DNA from: Euclidia mi
Lineage: Eukaryota; Arthropoda; Insecta; Lepidoptera; Erebidae
Direction of reading: 5' to 3'
DNA length: 64,000 nucleotides
Assembly: GCA_944739405.2 (NCBI GenBank)
Contig: OX123186.2
Span: 92,545,034 to 92,609,033, forward strand
Shown here: positions 1-10,534 of the stretch, in pieces
Layout of the letters: every line of letters starts with the position of its first letter
Position numbering within the stretch: position 1 is the first letter of the stretch
Program-made: the position numbers and the translations under genes
Notes under the pieces: model-generated
Database searches by the model: none
What the model saw: only the letters and a program-made list of their open reading frames with translations
What the model was told of the DNA's origin: nothing

Positions 1-212
1 TCACTTCAAGAACTTTATAAATGAGACAGTTATATTTTTTCCATATTTATAATTTCTGTAGAGAACATTAGATTAGTACGAATATTTAAGCACTTGATGT
101 CACTTGCTTGTATTACTCTGTCTAACTTAAAGTAGTTACTAGATTAAGCTGTACTTTATTACTGCTGTATTAACGATTTGATTCTATTGTGAGACTCAAG
201 AAATAAATTTTT
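1..212. other. AT-rich sequence, nothing recognised
   Basis: No coding or repeat signal is recognised before the SINE that starts near 213. Confidence 0.5.
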
Positions 213-412
213 ACTCCCGTACTAGGACTAAACCCTGTGTCGCGGGGGACTTGACAAACATACAACTAACGGACACAATGAACACCCGGACTCGAATAAA
301 TAATTTATGAATCACACAAAGTGTTCTGTCGTGTGGGGATCGAACCCACAACACTCAGCGCAATGTCAAGCGGCGAGGCGGCCGCTTAAACCACTACGCC
401 AACCATGCAGTC
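213..412 (-). mobile_element. tRNA-derived SINE (family S3), minus strand
   Basis: On the minus strand the right end reads like a tRNA: an A-box-like TGGCGTAGTGG and a B-box-like GGTTCGATCCC, followed by a unique body ending in the segment around 213-260 (TCGCGGGGGACTTGACAAAC on the plus strand). A second copy lies at 37381-37579 in the same orientation. It is a non-coding retroposon that needs a LINE for movement. I see no clear target-site duplication. Confidence 0.75.
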
Positions 413-418
413 AACCAT

Positions 419-1418
419 CTATAGTCCGTGCCACGAGAACATAGACTTTTTGTAAACAAAGAATTTCTACTATGTAACTTAGCGACAGTTCTGTCAAAAA
501 CAAATAATGTCAAATCCAATGAGTGCAACGGTACATAGATACGTGTCATTGGAAACTAATATGTCAATGGATCGGGTTTTTATCGATATTATCCGCTGTC
601 AACAGGATCTTTTGATGTTTTGAGGTACTGACGCCTAGAACGTCAACATTTGGCGTTAGTTCATTGAAATGTTAAATTCTTGGGCTTAATACGCATTTTT
701 CAGAGGACAATTTTTTTTTAGCTATCAAGAAGGGGTAAATGTAAAGTTAAATACAGGTTTATAGGATCGCAACGCTCTTCCCGCAGCCGGCATCTCGAAA
801 AAGCGGGTGCAGAATAGCAGATGGCAAGCTATTAGCCGCGCAGAAAATAATTTATACCTAAAAAAGAAATTGCGCTTTCAGACTACTTTTAATGGATTTT
901 GTTTAAGTTCATTCTGTCGATTTAATTCACAGACAACGTAAAACCTCCATGCCTAGAAATTTTTATGCAATGTACTGGCTAGTTATTTGTAATATTATTC
1001 ATTGTTGGTCAATAATTTAATATTTTAGGATAGGTAGGCTACTTTGCAAATGATTTATTGTCTATGATTTTTAAAAAATCATGACAATTATAGAGTAACA
1101 TGTATCTACTCTATCATTTACATACATGGTACTCTATTTTTGCTTATTTTACAGAATATGTTACGTGTAAAACGACAAAAAAACGGCAAATTTATGAACA
1201 TTTGACTATTCAAACACAAAATTAAATATTTTTATTTCAGTAAAATTTAACAATATAAATTTAAAAACATAGTGGCATAATTTTAAGCAAATTTAGGCAT
1301 AGAAAAAAAAGACTGTTAAAAAATATAAAATGTAAAACACAACTGTTTGATAAAAGGTTGTGAAGCCCTGAATATTTGTTTACAAAAAGTCTATCTTCTC
1401 GTGGCACCAACTATAGTC
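419..1418. mobile_element. TIR DNA element (family A), long copy
   Basis: The ends are inverted repeats. The left end has CTATAGT, then GTGCCACGAGAACATAGAC and TTTTTGTAAAC. The right end carries the reverse complement (GTTTACAAAAAGTCTATC, CTCGTGGCAC, then CTATAGTC). A shorter copy is at 30401-30854 and shares both ends and internal segments such as GTCATTGGAAAC. No transposase ORF is present, so this is a non-autonomous element; the superfamily is not assigned. Confidence 0.7.
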
Positions 1419-2143
1419 AGAATTTTAAATGAATTCCTTTGTGTGGATCCTACTATGTAAAAGCTTGTATTTGCCCGATTTCAGCATGTACTGGGCCTAA
1501 AACAAAAAACCTAATGTTAAAATGTAGATTATTGTATTAAGCTATCTTTCCCTTCATAGATATAGGCGTCAGTTCGCTCGACGTCCTTTCGCATGTATGA
1601 GAAGTTTTGTCTAGTGTGTCTGCCCATCATATTTTAAGATATCGCCTCAACAACTCAGATTCTCAATGATCTCTGAAACTTGCACAGGAATTAGTTTCAG
1701 TGGCGGATCATTAATACGTGCATGGGATGATTAACGCATGCTATAATGAATGCACAATGCATGTACCATTTTTCAATCCAAATAAGGATTTGATTACTTA
1801 GATGAGAATAGGTACTGATTATATACGTAATTTCTATTTTGGATAGTAATCGAATTGGCTATGCATGAACGCATGCTGGTTGGTGACAAGTTGAAAAACG
1901 CATTTTGATTTGCAGGTCTGTCAGCTTTACGTGTTTTTCTATTTCAGGCTAAATATTTAAGCGCTTTTTAGGCGAAATATCGAAGAACTCAACTAATTCT
2001 CTCGTCAATAGAAGGCTCTGTCGTCAATTACTAGTAGCATTTATTTTTCACTGATCGGAAATTGTAGACAGTAATTAACTTAATGCGGCATTTCCGGAAA
2101 TTGGAAATGCCACAGTTTACACACTTTTAATGAACATCATTCT
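1419..2143. other. Gap, no gene seen
   Basis: AT-rich sequence without a supported ORF, FLYWCH motif or recognised repeat. Confidence 0.5.
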
Positions 2144-2666
2144 AATAGGCTTGTGTTCTAAAATGTAATTAGCGATTGATTCGTTCCTTTATTAGATGTT
2201 AAACCGAGATAACTGATTCTTGTCTTCAAAAATCGATCAGCATCATTACTAATTACGGCTTTTTAAAAACCATTTTGAATTTGAGAAAAACGGTGTAAAC
2301 CATTATGGCGGTTGAATGATATCGCAAAGTGCAAAACAAAACAAACTGTGAATGAAGTCTGGTCTGGTGTACCCACTTTTATTTTAATAAATTAGATTTG
2401 ACAGGTACAAAGTTTGACGTTTTAGTTGTATTTACTACCAAAACGTCAACAACATGAATGGCGGACGCACTGTTAGACGTAATTTTTTCTGATTGGTGTT
2501 CACTGTTACAAGAATAAATACATTATTTTTAGTTTTAGAATCCTAAAAATAACATTAATCTTACCTTTTTATGATAAATAATAAACTTCATTGACATCTT
2601 AAAATCATAATGAATCTATAGATACTACAATCAAACCGATTTATTCTTAGTGGACACAAGCCTATT
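2144..2666. mobile_element. MITE (family B), uninterrupted copy
   Basis: Terminal inverted repeats AATAGGCTTGTGT and ACACAAGCCTATT bound a 523-bp AT-rich body with no ORF. A second copy at 52658-53388 has the same ends and body but carries a foreign insertion near 53092-53301. The target-site duplication is not resolved. Confidence 0.8.
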
Positions 2667-2917
2667 GTTTTGGTAAATTTACGATAGTGTAAGCTAATTC
2701 CACATGTCAGCTTTAATATTCATACCATCATATATAGATCAATGTACTGATAGACATTATTAATAGAAAATATAATATTGAATTTTTTTCAGCGAAATCC
2801 AGAAATGTAACTCTTCTTTTCTGTTATGTAGATTAACCTATAATGTATATATTATAAGGGAATGCAAAGGTGGAGATTTTTCTCAAAATACTTATTATGA
2901 AGTCTTATACATTTCAG

Positions 2918-3190
2918 GAGAAAGTACTTCAATAACTACTCGCAGACGGCGTTTACGAAAAATCAAATTGCCTCCAAAGAAAAGAGAGAGACCATCGAGC
3001 GGCGACGACAATGATGAAGGACCATTGATAGATAGATGCATTATCAGGGATGCTACGCAATCGAAAGTGCTGCAAAATATGTCATTATAGTAAGAGAAGA
3101 AGAACACGTTATGTCTGCATATCCTGTAAAATACCTACTTGTTTACAGTGCTCGAAACCTCTATGCAAAATTTGTATAGGACAAATATAA
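2918..3190 (+). pseudogene. Z1: piggyBac-type ribbon terminal exon, frameshifted
   Basis: The acceptor CATTTCAG is followed by GA, then the codon for Glu, so it enters in phase 1 like every other cassette here. The start encodes a basic stretch (RRRRLRKIKLPPKKRERP) and an acidic patch (DDNDE). Further on, the ribbon CCKIC, then RRTRYVCISCKIPTCLQC and CKIC reads to a TAA at 3188-3190, but in another frame. The shift falls at a tandem GATAGATA (3027-3034). Removing one GATA would put the Leu-Ile-Asp of the first part in line with Ser-Gly-x-Leu of the second, as in Z2 and Z3. As sequenced, the first frame stops at TAG 3087-3089, before the conserved cysteine core. Closest relatives are Z2 and Z3 immediately downstream. 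It was probably a DNA- or protein-binding C-terminus and is now broken unless the duplication is an assembly error. Confidence 0.7.
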
Positions 3191-3431
3191 ATATGTTTTC
3201 TGGTTCTATCATATTTTATTTATAACATTGATCTGATTTAGGTTTATTAAGTAAATAGGATTTAGGTTTAGCAGGGATGGCACAAGATTGGTCTTCGTGG
3301 AAAGTCTTAAAAAACGCTACTGAGGAATAATAATTTTTATGTTAATAAAAATAATCGTAGTGAATCATAAGTGTTTATTTGTAGTATAATAGTTCTCCAT
3401 TGTTATCATAATATACTATTTTTGATTGCAG

Positions 3432-3688
3432 TGATCTATAAATCGAAATGTGAAATACGGAAAAAGAAAATTAAATTGACTCTTCGAAAAAGAGAGAGCT
3501 TATCAGACGATGATGATCATGACATCGATGTGAAGGAAGAAAAGCTTACAGTTAATTCGATAACAGGGTTGCTAGACAAAAGAAAATATTGCAGTATATG
3601 CAGTTGTTTGAAAAAATGGAGGAAAACGCGTTACGTATGTGTATCTTGTATAAATCCTATTTGCTTGCAATGCTCTAAACCTTTGTGA
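3432..3688 (+). CDS. Z2: piggyBac-type ribbon terminal exon, last CxxC missing
   Basis: The acceptor TTGATTGCAG is followed by TG and then an open frame of 84 residues. It has a Lys/Arg-rich start (EIRKKKIKLTLRKRE), an acidic run (DDDDHD), then the linker TGLLDKRKYC and the ribbon C-x2-C, RKTRYVCVSC and CLQCSKPL, ending at TGA 3686-3688. Z1 and Z3 continue after the Pro with one more C-x-x-C pair. Here the frame stops exactly there, and the following bases (AGGAAAAATATA) resemble the last codons of Z3, which suggests a short deletion. Zinc binding would be incomplete. The ATG at 3371 lies in the intron and is not taken as the start. Family knowledge: piggyBac transposases end in a similar Cys/His-rich domain that contacts DNA. 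Use as a mod(mdg4)-like C-terminus is inferred. Confidence 0.7.
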
Positions 3689-3812
3689 AGGAAAAATATA
3701 TAATAAAAGGAAAATATAAAATATATAATATAATCTAAATACTTGTGAAGGAAAAATATAGAATGTGAAATTGTGCTTTGTATTTTTAATATTAATCATA
3801 CAATATTATTTA

Positions 3813-3905
3813 GCGGGTCTTAGTCGCGATAATTGACTTATTTAAAGGCATAAAATACCTCTGTTATTCGCCTACGTTTCTGCCGGCTTACAACGGTCGT
3901 GGTTT
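3813..3905. repeat. Partial foldback-element end
   Basis: GCGGGTCTTAGTCGCGATAA and the following TTATTTAAAGGCATAAA match the end of the foldback element at 17405-17633. Only one end is present here. Related ends occur at 11615-11745 and near 63075. Confidence 0.55.
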
Positions 3906-4187
3906 TAGTTTCGATAAATCGATTTTTAATATTAAGCTAAATTACTTTAGTTTTTGTTTTCACCTTTTGGACTACGTTCAACGAAATTATGTGATGATGG
4001 TTGAATATTTAAACATTTTACTGCTCAACTTCATCAAAGAGAACGAGTAGCATCTATTTATTAAAAAAAAATACTATTTCTTGCGTTATTAATGAGAGCA
4101 CAAAATATTACAAGATATATGTTATTACGTTTAATTCATGAGTCTGGTGGACCTAAAGTAGTACTACTCTTATTGTGTGTATTTCAG

Positions 4188-4507
4188 AAACAACCCTAAA
4201 AAACTCGATCAGTTCTTTTTCCCGTAAGTGCAAAGTGCGTGTCACGAAGAGAATGAAAATTACAAAAAGAATAAAAGAGAAACTATCAAAAATAATAAAA
4301 ACGGATCCGTCATGTGATGATAATGGCGAAAACGTCGAACTTTTGATAGACTCACAATCAGGATGGCTGTTCAAGAGAAAATTTTGCAATCTATGTTATG
4401 TTAGTAAGAATAGCAGGAAAACGCGTTTCATCTGTGTGTCTTGCAAAACTCCTATTTGTTTGAAGTGTTCTAAGCCGATGTGTAAGAATTGTGAAGGTAA
4501 AATATAG
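4188..4507 (+). CDS. Z3: intact piggyBac-type ribbon terminal exon
   Basis: This is the best-preserved ribbon cassette: acceptor TGTATTTCAG, two bases, then 105 open codons to TAG 4505-4507. Residues about 1-45 are strongly basic (RKCKVRVTKRMKITKRIKEK), followed by DPSCDDNGEN, the linker LLIDSQSGWLFKRKFC and the cysteine core: C-x2-C, then RKTRFICVSCKTPICLKC and SKPMCKNC, giving eight cysteines in pairs. The basic N-terminal half and cysteine ribbon suggest nucleic-acid binding. The core resembles the C-terminal Cys-rich domain of piggyBac transposases but no catalytic domain is nearby, so it looks like a domesticated domain. Its only upstream ATG, at 4175, lies in the intron. A MITE starts 11 bp after the stop. 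Confidence 0.8.
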
Positions 4508-4517
4508 TGAAGATAAA

Positions 4518-5005
4518 TACCGTCTTACTTATAAAAATCTCGTTGAGTGTGACTTAGACACCTCCCAGCTGAACAGCTGTCAAGCATTTAAACAACGCTT
4601 AAATTTTCTTTACTTATAAACGTTGACTAGCTGTTGTTTAGCTGAGTAACTGATAAAGAGCGATACATATACAAGTTAAATCTTCTATATAATTTCGGAA
4701 ATCTGCCAGATCGTCAAAATCTATGTTTAATTATAAGTAAACAACATTAAAATTGAAAGAAATGCAGATAAATAACTTAACAATGTATATTATGTCATTG
4801 ATCGAACAGCTGATTCAAGTAAAACCCGCCATTGTGCCTCTCAGGAACGTTTAAACAAGGTCCCAGTGTTGTTTAAATTTGACAGCTATTAAAGCGTCAT
4901 TTAGTGGCAACTAAACACTAAACAGGGTTTATAGGTAAGGTTTTTGCTAATCAGTCTCTCAGCAGTTGTTTAAAATTTTAAATAACGTTTATAAGTAAGA
5001 GGGTA
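4518..5005. mobile_element. MITE (family C), TA-flanked
   Basis: Inverted ends: TACCGTCTTACTTATAAA on the left and TTTATAAGTAAGAGGGTA on the right, about 488 bp apart, with TA at both edges as for Tc1/mariner-type elements. There is no ORF. It sits 11 bp beyond the stop of Z3, so it contributes to that cassette's 3' UTR or has displaced it. Confidence 0.7.
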
Positions 5006-5057
5006 TACATGTTGTGTTATTTAAAACCAGCCACCTAATTTTAGATTATCTCTATCT

Positions 5058-5665
5058 TTTTTTTTTGTATCGGGTTGGAAAATCCTCATGGAGTCCCTAC
5101 GCCCTGGGAGGGAGGGACGAAGGGGACTGTCAGACTCTTACTGAATAAAAACCAACCCGTGCTCCTCATGTACCCATGTGTCGGAGGGTAGGGTTTCACC
5201 GAAGCATTCCTCGCTACCCCCCGACGGGTATTGGCCCGCCAGATGGTCAGGCGGGCCCCAAACGAAACCCCCTTGGCGGGGGATGAAGGTGTTGGGCTCC
5301 GCCGCCAAAACACCCAGCGGTCGCAGAGGATAGGGAGGACGGCAACGCAACACCGCATCTCCTCTTCCTCTGCGGCCCCACCGCGACGCAACGATGATAC
5401 GCCCCCATTTGGTCGCGGGAGATAGGGCGCGCGGCAACGCAACACCGACACACCTCTCCTCCCGCGACCGCACCCGACTGCGAGGGACAGACAGAACTGT
5501 ACCCCGCACCCGCACCCTGGGATGCATCCTACGCAGGCCCCACGCAAGCCCACGTGGAGCGTCCCCTCCCGGGATCCCGCTTAGCTTCATCGTGGGTGTT
5601 GGACCTCACCCACGGTTACTGAACCCCCCCACCACGACAAGGTGGAGATCCTATGGGGGGGAGAC
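5058..5665 (-). mobile_element. GC-rich poly(A) retroposon, minus strand, with 11-bp TSD
   Basis: An 11-bp direct repeat TATCTCTATCT flanks the element at 5047-5057 and 5666-5676. The left edge is a T-run, so on the minus strand the element ends in poly(A). The interior is very GC-rich compared with its surroundings. Overlapping minus-strand ORFs of 150 and 155 codons are Arg/Gly-rich with no recognised domain and are probably composition artefacts. It is most likely an internally deleted or truncated LINE copy that moved by target-primed reverse transcription; clade not assigned. Confidence 0.75.
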
Positions 5666-5894
5666 TATCTCTATCTGCGGATAGTCTCCGAAGCTAGACA
5701 TTCAAGAATACTTTGAACTGCTGACACATTTCATAAGTAGCTTTCAAATAAATATTTTTTTAATATATGGTATATTATTAATATTATTATGCTTGAAAAA
5801 TTATGAAAGGTCTCAGAGACCCACCTGTAAGTCTCGCAGACCTTTTGTAATTTTGATTGATAATTAATGTAAAAGTTTATTTTTTATGTTGCAG

Positions 5895-6100
5895 CAGTTG
5901 AATTCTTGCCAACTGGAAGAGGGAAGTATATATTGCGTATCGGTAACAATACCTATTGGACTGCTCAGCCCGCAGATGTTCCATTTAAATGGAGGAGGTG
6001 GTACTGTTCTAAGAGGAAAAGTAGGCGATGCCCTGTTACTATCAGAACGTATGATTTTCAGCGAGTACTCGCAGTTTTTGGTGATCATGTACACTATTAG
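5895..6100 (+). CDS. mod(mdg4): F1: FLYWCH terminal exon
   Basis: The acceptor TTGCAG is followed by CAG, giving a NAGNAG pair (5894 or 5897); both keep phase 1. The open frame has 66-67 residues: VEFLPTGRGKYILRIG, then the aromatic core NNTYWTAQPADVPFKWRRWY, C-S-K-R-K-S-R-R-C, and a C-terminal HVHY before TAG 6098-6100. The FLYWCH domain is a Zn-binding fold (C2H2) typical of mod(mdg4) C-termini, where it mediates contacts with DNA or partner proteins. F2 is its closest relative in the array (same LPT/VPT, RG and WYCSKxKS pattern). The ATG codons at 5886 and 5906 are not taken as starts: one is intronic, the other out of frame. Assignment to mod(mdg4) is inferred, as the BTB exons are outside the window. 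Confidence 0.85.
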
Positions 6101-7731
6101 TATATAAGCTGTATAAAATGTAGCAGTAAGTGGTTGTAAAGAAAAGCCTATTGTTAAGGCATTAATCAGTTTTGTATAATTGCATATATTAGAAATATAT
6201 TATATGGTGTAAAAACTTGATCATTGATGAAATCTGACGAATTTATCCGTTGTTGAATGAAATTGTGTTGTAAATCCTCGTGTTAGGATATATTTGTAAG
6301 CGAGGGGAGATTTTGTGTCAAATTAAGCGGATTATAAGAAACATGCTAATATTACTCGATTTACCGCAATTTACCGTCAAATTATATTTTCTCGAATCCC
6401 GCTGCCACATGGGTTGACAGCATAGTTCGATCTATAGGAGTGATGTGAACGGTGTTTTACAAATGAACCTAATTATAAAATAGGTAAAGGGTAAGGTTTA
6501 GGGTACTTCTAACCTTTCCTGTTTTAAGGATGTCTCCAATCTGATCAGAGAACGGCCGTCAATCCTAAATGATGTGTTGAATATTATTATTTATGTAGTT
6601 CCTTATGAATACTATTAAAATGTTCTATTGTACTGTGACCAATATTGTAAAAATGTTGGTCTTGTGCATGTGAAGTGCTTAAAATATTCGACTGCACTCG
6701 ACTCACATTGACACAGTTCTGTTGATAAAGTTTGAAACAAATTGTATACATATGTATAAATAAATAAATTTATGTAAATGTAAATTCCTTGTTGACGTGT
6801 TACATTTATATCGTCGGATTTTTCGTGGTTTGCATTGCGCTGGAAAGTATTAGTAAGACTTTGTTGCTATAGGCATAAATGATCAAAGTGCTTTCTATAC
6901 TTTTGATGAAGACTGGGCATCTAAAAGTATATACCTTTAAAGAAACATGGGCTTCCATATTAATTATTTGTTTCATCGTGGTGTTCTAAAGACAAATCAT
7001 TCGTTAACACTCTGAATGAAGATTTACTTATATACTCTTCTATTTTTAACTTATTTTCTCTTCTATTGTGTACCTACAATAAATTATCGGACAGATATTT
7101 ACTTTTATTATGTAAACATTCTGTATTATGTGTGCAATTACTTTATCTGTAAGCAAACTATTCAGTTGTGAATATACAGTTTGAAAGCAAGATAAACTTA
7201 TAGACTAAATCGCCTACTGATTTTGAAGGTCCCACTATCATTCAAAATTAGTAGATATTGGTCGAACAAAATGACAATATGCTACTAAACTTCAGACCTG
7301 TATATTTACTAAAGATGTGTATAGTTTTACACATATTGATGTCGCACGAGTGATTGATTTCCACGGGGTAGCCGGGATCGATCACTCGCCGAGCAATTAA
7401 AGAGAGATAATTAGGTTGACTTACGGGAAATAAATAAAAAATATCACCAGGAAAGTTTAAATCGCGTTATAATTCCAATTATTCGATACAAAAAAGAACT
7501 GACGATTAAGGCTAACAGAAGAGACAAATTATCCCGGGCGTGGGCGGCGTTGGCACTTCACAGGTCTTCAGATGGTCTTGTACTCAACTCGGTGGTGCTG
7601 GCCGGAGCAAAAGGGCCGAAGCCTCGTGTGTCCCCTGTATTTATAGGGCCGGCGCGGAGGGGCGCGAGGGAGCGGCCTATTGCTGTGCGTCACTCGTAGC
7701 CAGGCGACGTCACATTGATATAAAAGACATC
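6101..7731. other. Gap, F1 3' flank
   Basis: AT-rich. Overlapping AATAAATAAA near 6758-6770 could serve polyadenylation of F1. No ORF or domain is recognised. From about 7350 the base composition becomes more mixed (CCACGGGGTAGCCGGGATCG). Confidence 0.45.
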
Positions 7732-7840
7732 TTAACCCTTTGAGTGTCCTACGGTCACGGTGTGCCCGTAAGAGAAATAGGCCGGTAGTGTCTTACAGGC
7801 ATGGTGTGCCCATAAGGATTTGTGTGAACTTCACTCCGGT
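7732..7840 (+). mobile_element. Possible piggyBac-like element end
   Basis: TTAACCCTTTGAGTG at 7732 has the TTAA target plus CCCTTT start seen at lepidopteran piggyBac-like ends. It is followed by an internal near-duplication (GGTGTGCCCGTAAG, then GGTGTGCCCATAAG). No matching opposite end is seen nearby, so this may be a lone fragment. Just upstream, 7530-7700 is a GC-rich patch with a short ORF that I regard as chance. Confidence 0.35.
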
Positions 7841-8690
7841 GTTGTGTGATTGGTTACAATAATAAAAACGTACATCGACTAGTTACAGATTAACCAACAT
7901 AATACCATCAATTTTTACCGTATTTCCAAGCTTGCAACCGAGAAAAATAATAAAATTGCTGATTTCGGTGCTCAGTTTTCTCCGTGCCGCCATATTGCGC
8001 AGTGGCGATCAACTAAGTTGAATTTGTGATTATTCAAAAATGTATTCTCAACGCAAATGCTAAGTGATTGTATTAGTATTATATATCAAATTATTGACGA
8101 TTTAGTGAAGTATATGTTTTAAATATTTTTTTAGCCAGGTATAAAAACATTTACAAAAAAGTGTTAGTAATGTTTGTGATGCAATTTTCGGGCCTTGGCC
8201 GCTAGCCGTCCTCCATATTTTAAATGATTATTATGTAAGTATTTATTAATTACTTTACTAAATATAGATAAGTTTCTCATAAAGTTATCTTAAAATCCAT
8301 TTTAATTAGACTTTTCGTATTATTTTGGCTATAAATAGGTATAAATATGTTTTGTGAGTGAGAAATGTTTTCTGTCGGATCTTCAAAATGGCGCAAATCT
8401 TTCGCTGCTATGAATAAATGGTTATTGTGAAGTAATATCGGTGACCTTCGCTAAATTAATGTATATAACCGTCGCGTCGTCTAACCGTGTCAATATTAGT
8501 GCAGTGAGAAAGAGAATTTCGTGAATAATTTATGTGTACTGTGGAAAAATGTTTCACATGGTGTAAGAAAAATCAAAGTGACCTGCATTTATCAATTTTT
8601 TTCGACATGAAAAGGTTAAAGGTAATATAATTCTTCTATTAAGGTTAATATAATTCTCGTATAGAGTAACTTCTGAACTGTATACGGCTA
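7841..8690. other. Gap, no gene seen
   Basis: AT-rich sequence without a recognised ORF, module or repeat. Confidence 0.4.
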
Positions 8691-9570
8691 AAAATTAACG
8701 TCGACGATTTCTCGTACGAAACGTGCGAGAAATCCTATACTACTATCACAAGCAATAATGGCCAAAACATTATCGTATCTAAATGTTTACATTCAGGCAA
8801 GAACTAAATTCTCGCCCACGATTATATCATACGAGATTCGCATAATATGACTTATCGCTAGGCGATAATTAACTGCGTCTGTTTACACAGCGAAATTATA
8901 GTAGGAAGATCCTGGCTTACGAGAAGCTCGACTTGTATAAACACGATCTCGTATGACATTTTTTTCAAGTTCATACGAGTATCGTACATATCGGTTTGAA
9001 CCGTTTTCAGTGCGAGATTCGTCATTCGAGTTAAGTGCTTACTAGAGGGTTTTTGTTCTCAAAAATGACAAAAAAATCTTTTAAATTTGGAGTGGAACAC
9101 GGAGAATGAAAATTACAAAAATCGTGATGCGAAAAATGCAGCTCTTAATGCATTTACAAGAGAATGGGGTGTTGAAGAATTTGGTCCCAAAGAAATAACT
9201 GCAAAAATAAAAAATATGATAATTCAGTATTTGTAGTTCAAAGCACAATGTGTTAGATACTCCAAAATTGTTTCTTCTCGCTATACATTTTTGAACCCAA
9301 CATTGTCTTTTCCGTTTCCGTTTAATTAACTCTTGTCTTAGAAGAGCAGATATAATCAAAAGACCCTCGCGCCCTGCACTCATGGTAGCAACTGGAACAA
9401 AATCTCGAATACGATTATTGCTTTGAAATTCTGTTTACATGGATACAATCAATATTCCTTACGAGGCAATTGTCACCAAAGTGAAGGAGCGAGAAGTGTG
9501 TATGTTTGGACGAAGAAACTTTTTTATATTCTTTCGATAATCGCATCTTCGAGTCGAGAAACTCTCTCCG
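8691..9570 (+). mobile_element. Decayed DNA-transposon remnant with MADF-like fragment
   Basis: The region carries short repeats of TCTCGTA/TACGAGA type in both orientations. At 9081-9236 an uninterrupted + strand frame without an ATG reads LNLEWNTENENYKNRDAKNA, then a segment with REWGVEEFG, to TAG. The W-N-x-E-N-x-x-Y-K-N-R-x-A-K-N-A-A pattern matches MADF (Myb/SANT-like) domains that accompany PIF/Harbinger transposases. The N-terminal helix is out of frame. A minus-strand ORF over the same place is a shadow. It is a dead fragment; element ends are not resolved. Confidence 0.5.
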
Positions 9571-9702
9571 TTTAAATGGGCCTTAATATTATAAAATCTT
9601 GTTCAGCCATTTTTTAATTTATTTTAGTCGTATTTAGATGTACTTAAGTACAATAGACGTTTCAATATTATAATTAAACGTTTTTAATTTTGTAACAACA
9701 TT

Positions 9703-9740
9703 AACTAGTATTCTAGATAAAATAATCTAGAATACTAGTT
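9703..9740. repeat. Short palindrome
   Basis: AACTAGTATTCTAGAT and ATCTAGAATACTAGTT are perfect reverse complements around a short AT spacer, forming a hairpin. Confidence 0.75.
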
Positions 9741-9812
9741 TATAATTTTATTCACCCTCTAATGTATTTGCATATTTTTGCGTCTTTATTTTTAATCAGT
9801 ACCAAAAATGAT

Positions 9813-10047
9813 TTCCGTGTGGTGACGGATTAAGAATACGGAATGTCACCACCCTATATCATCCCATGGGTGTCGTAAGAGCCGACAGAGGGAGCATATT
9901 GTGGCAGAGAACATCAAGATCTGTAAGAGAAGGAAAACTAGATACAAACCCAATACCAACCTGTTTGGCCAGCGTGGTATAGTAGGCCAATTCCTCCTTT
10001 CAAAGGAGAGGCCTAGTCCAGCAATGGACTGTTAAAGGCTGATGTTG
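9813..10047 (+). repeat. Interspersed repeat (family R), + strand
   Basis: Starts TCCGTGTGGTGACGGATTAA and ends CTGTTAAAGGCTGATG. The same unit occurs at 34841-35069 (minus), 38982-39214, 46722-46835 (partial) and 52331-52565. No ORF; probably the tail of a LINE or a SINE. Confidence 0.8.
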
Positions 10048-10254
10048 TGTGTGTGTGAAAAATGATTTGTTGTGAAAATTGGATCTCTGTATTTGTGGTT
10101 GTATAAATATACTATTTTATTTAATTAACATAGTATTATTTTTGTGCAGTTATTTTATTTAACCAGGTATCTTCAGTCATTGATTGATGTCTTGCAATCA
10201 GACATTTTATTTGAACATGACTATTGTATATAAATTAATTAATTATGATTTTGT

Positions 10255-10534
10255 CATCATCATCAGCCCTTTATACTGTCCTACTGCTGGGCATGGGCCT
10301 CTTCCCTTTATGAGAAGGCTAAGGCCATAGTCCACTACGCTGGCCAAGTGCGGGTTGGCAGACTTTACATGTCTTTCGAGAACATTATGGAGAACTCTCA
10401 GACATGCAGGTTTCCTCACGATGTTTTCCTTCACCGTTAAGCAAGCAATAATTAACAATTTAATACGCACATAACTCCGAAAAGTCATCGATGCGCGCTG
10501 CGGATTCGGACCCGCACCCTCTGCGTAGCAGTCA
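10255..10534 (-). mobile_element. tRNA-derived SINE (family S4), minus strand
   Basis: Read on the minus strand it begins with a tRNA-like B box (GGGTCCGAATCC), has the shared body GACTTTTCGGAGTTATGTGC also seen in family S2, and ends with CAT/ATG repeats (GGGCTGATGATGATG). The 119-codon ORF across it is not a gene. Confidence 0.7.

Noticed and set aside
213..412. True tRNA gene on the minus strand
   Set aside because: A and B boxes are present but the cloverleaf does not close and the body continues as a SINE; the same holds for 15745, 18670, 44912 and 58276.
5086..5590. Overlapping 150- and 155-codon minus-strand ORFs
   Set aside because: They lie inside the GC-rich retroposon, overlap in two frames and show only Arg/Gly-rich composition.
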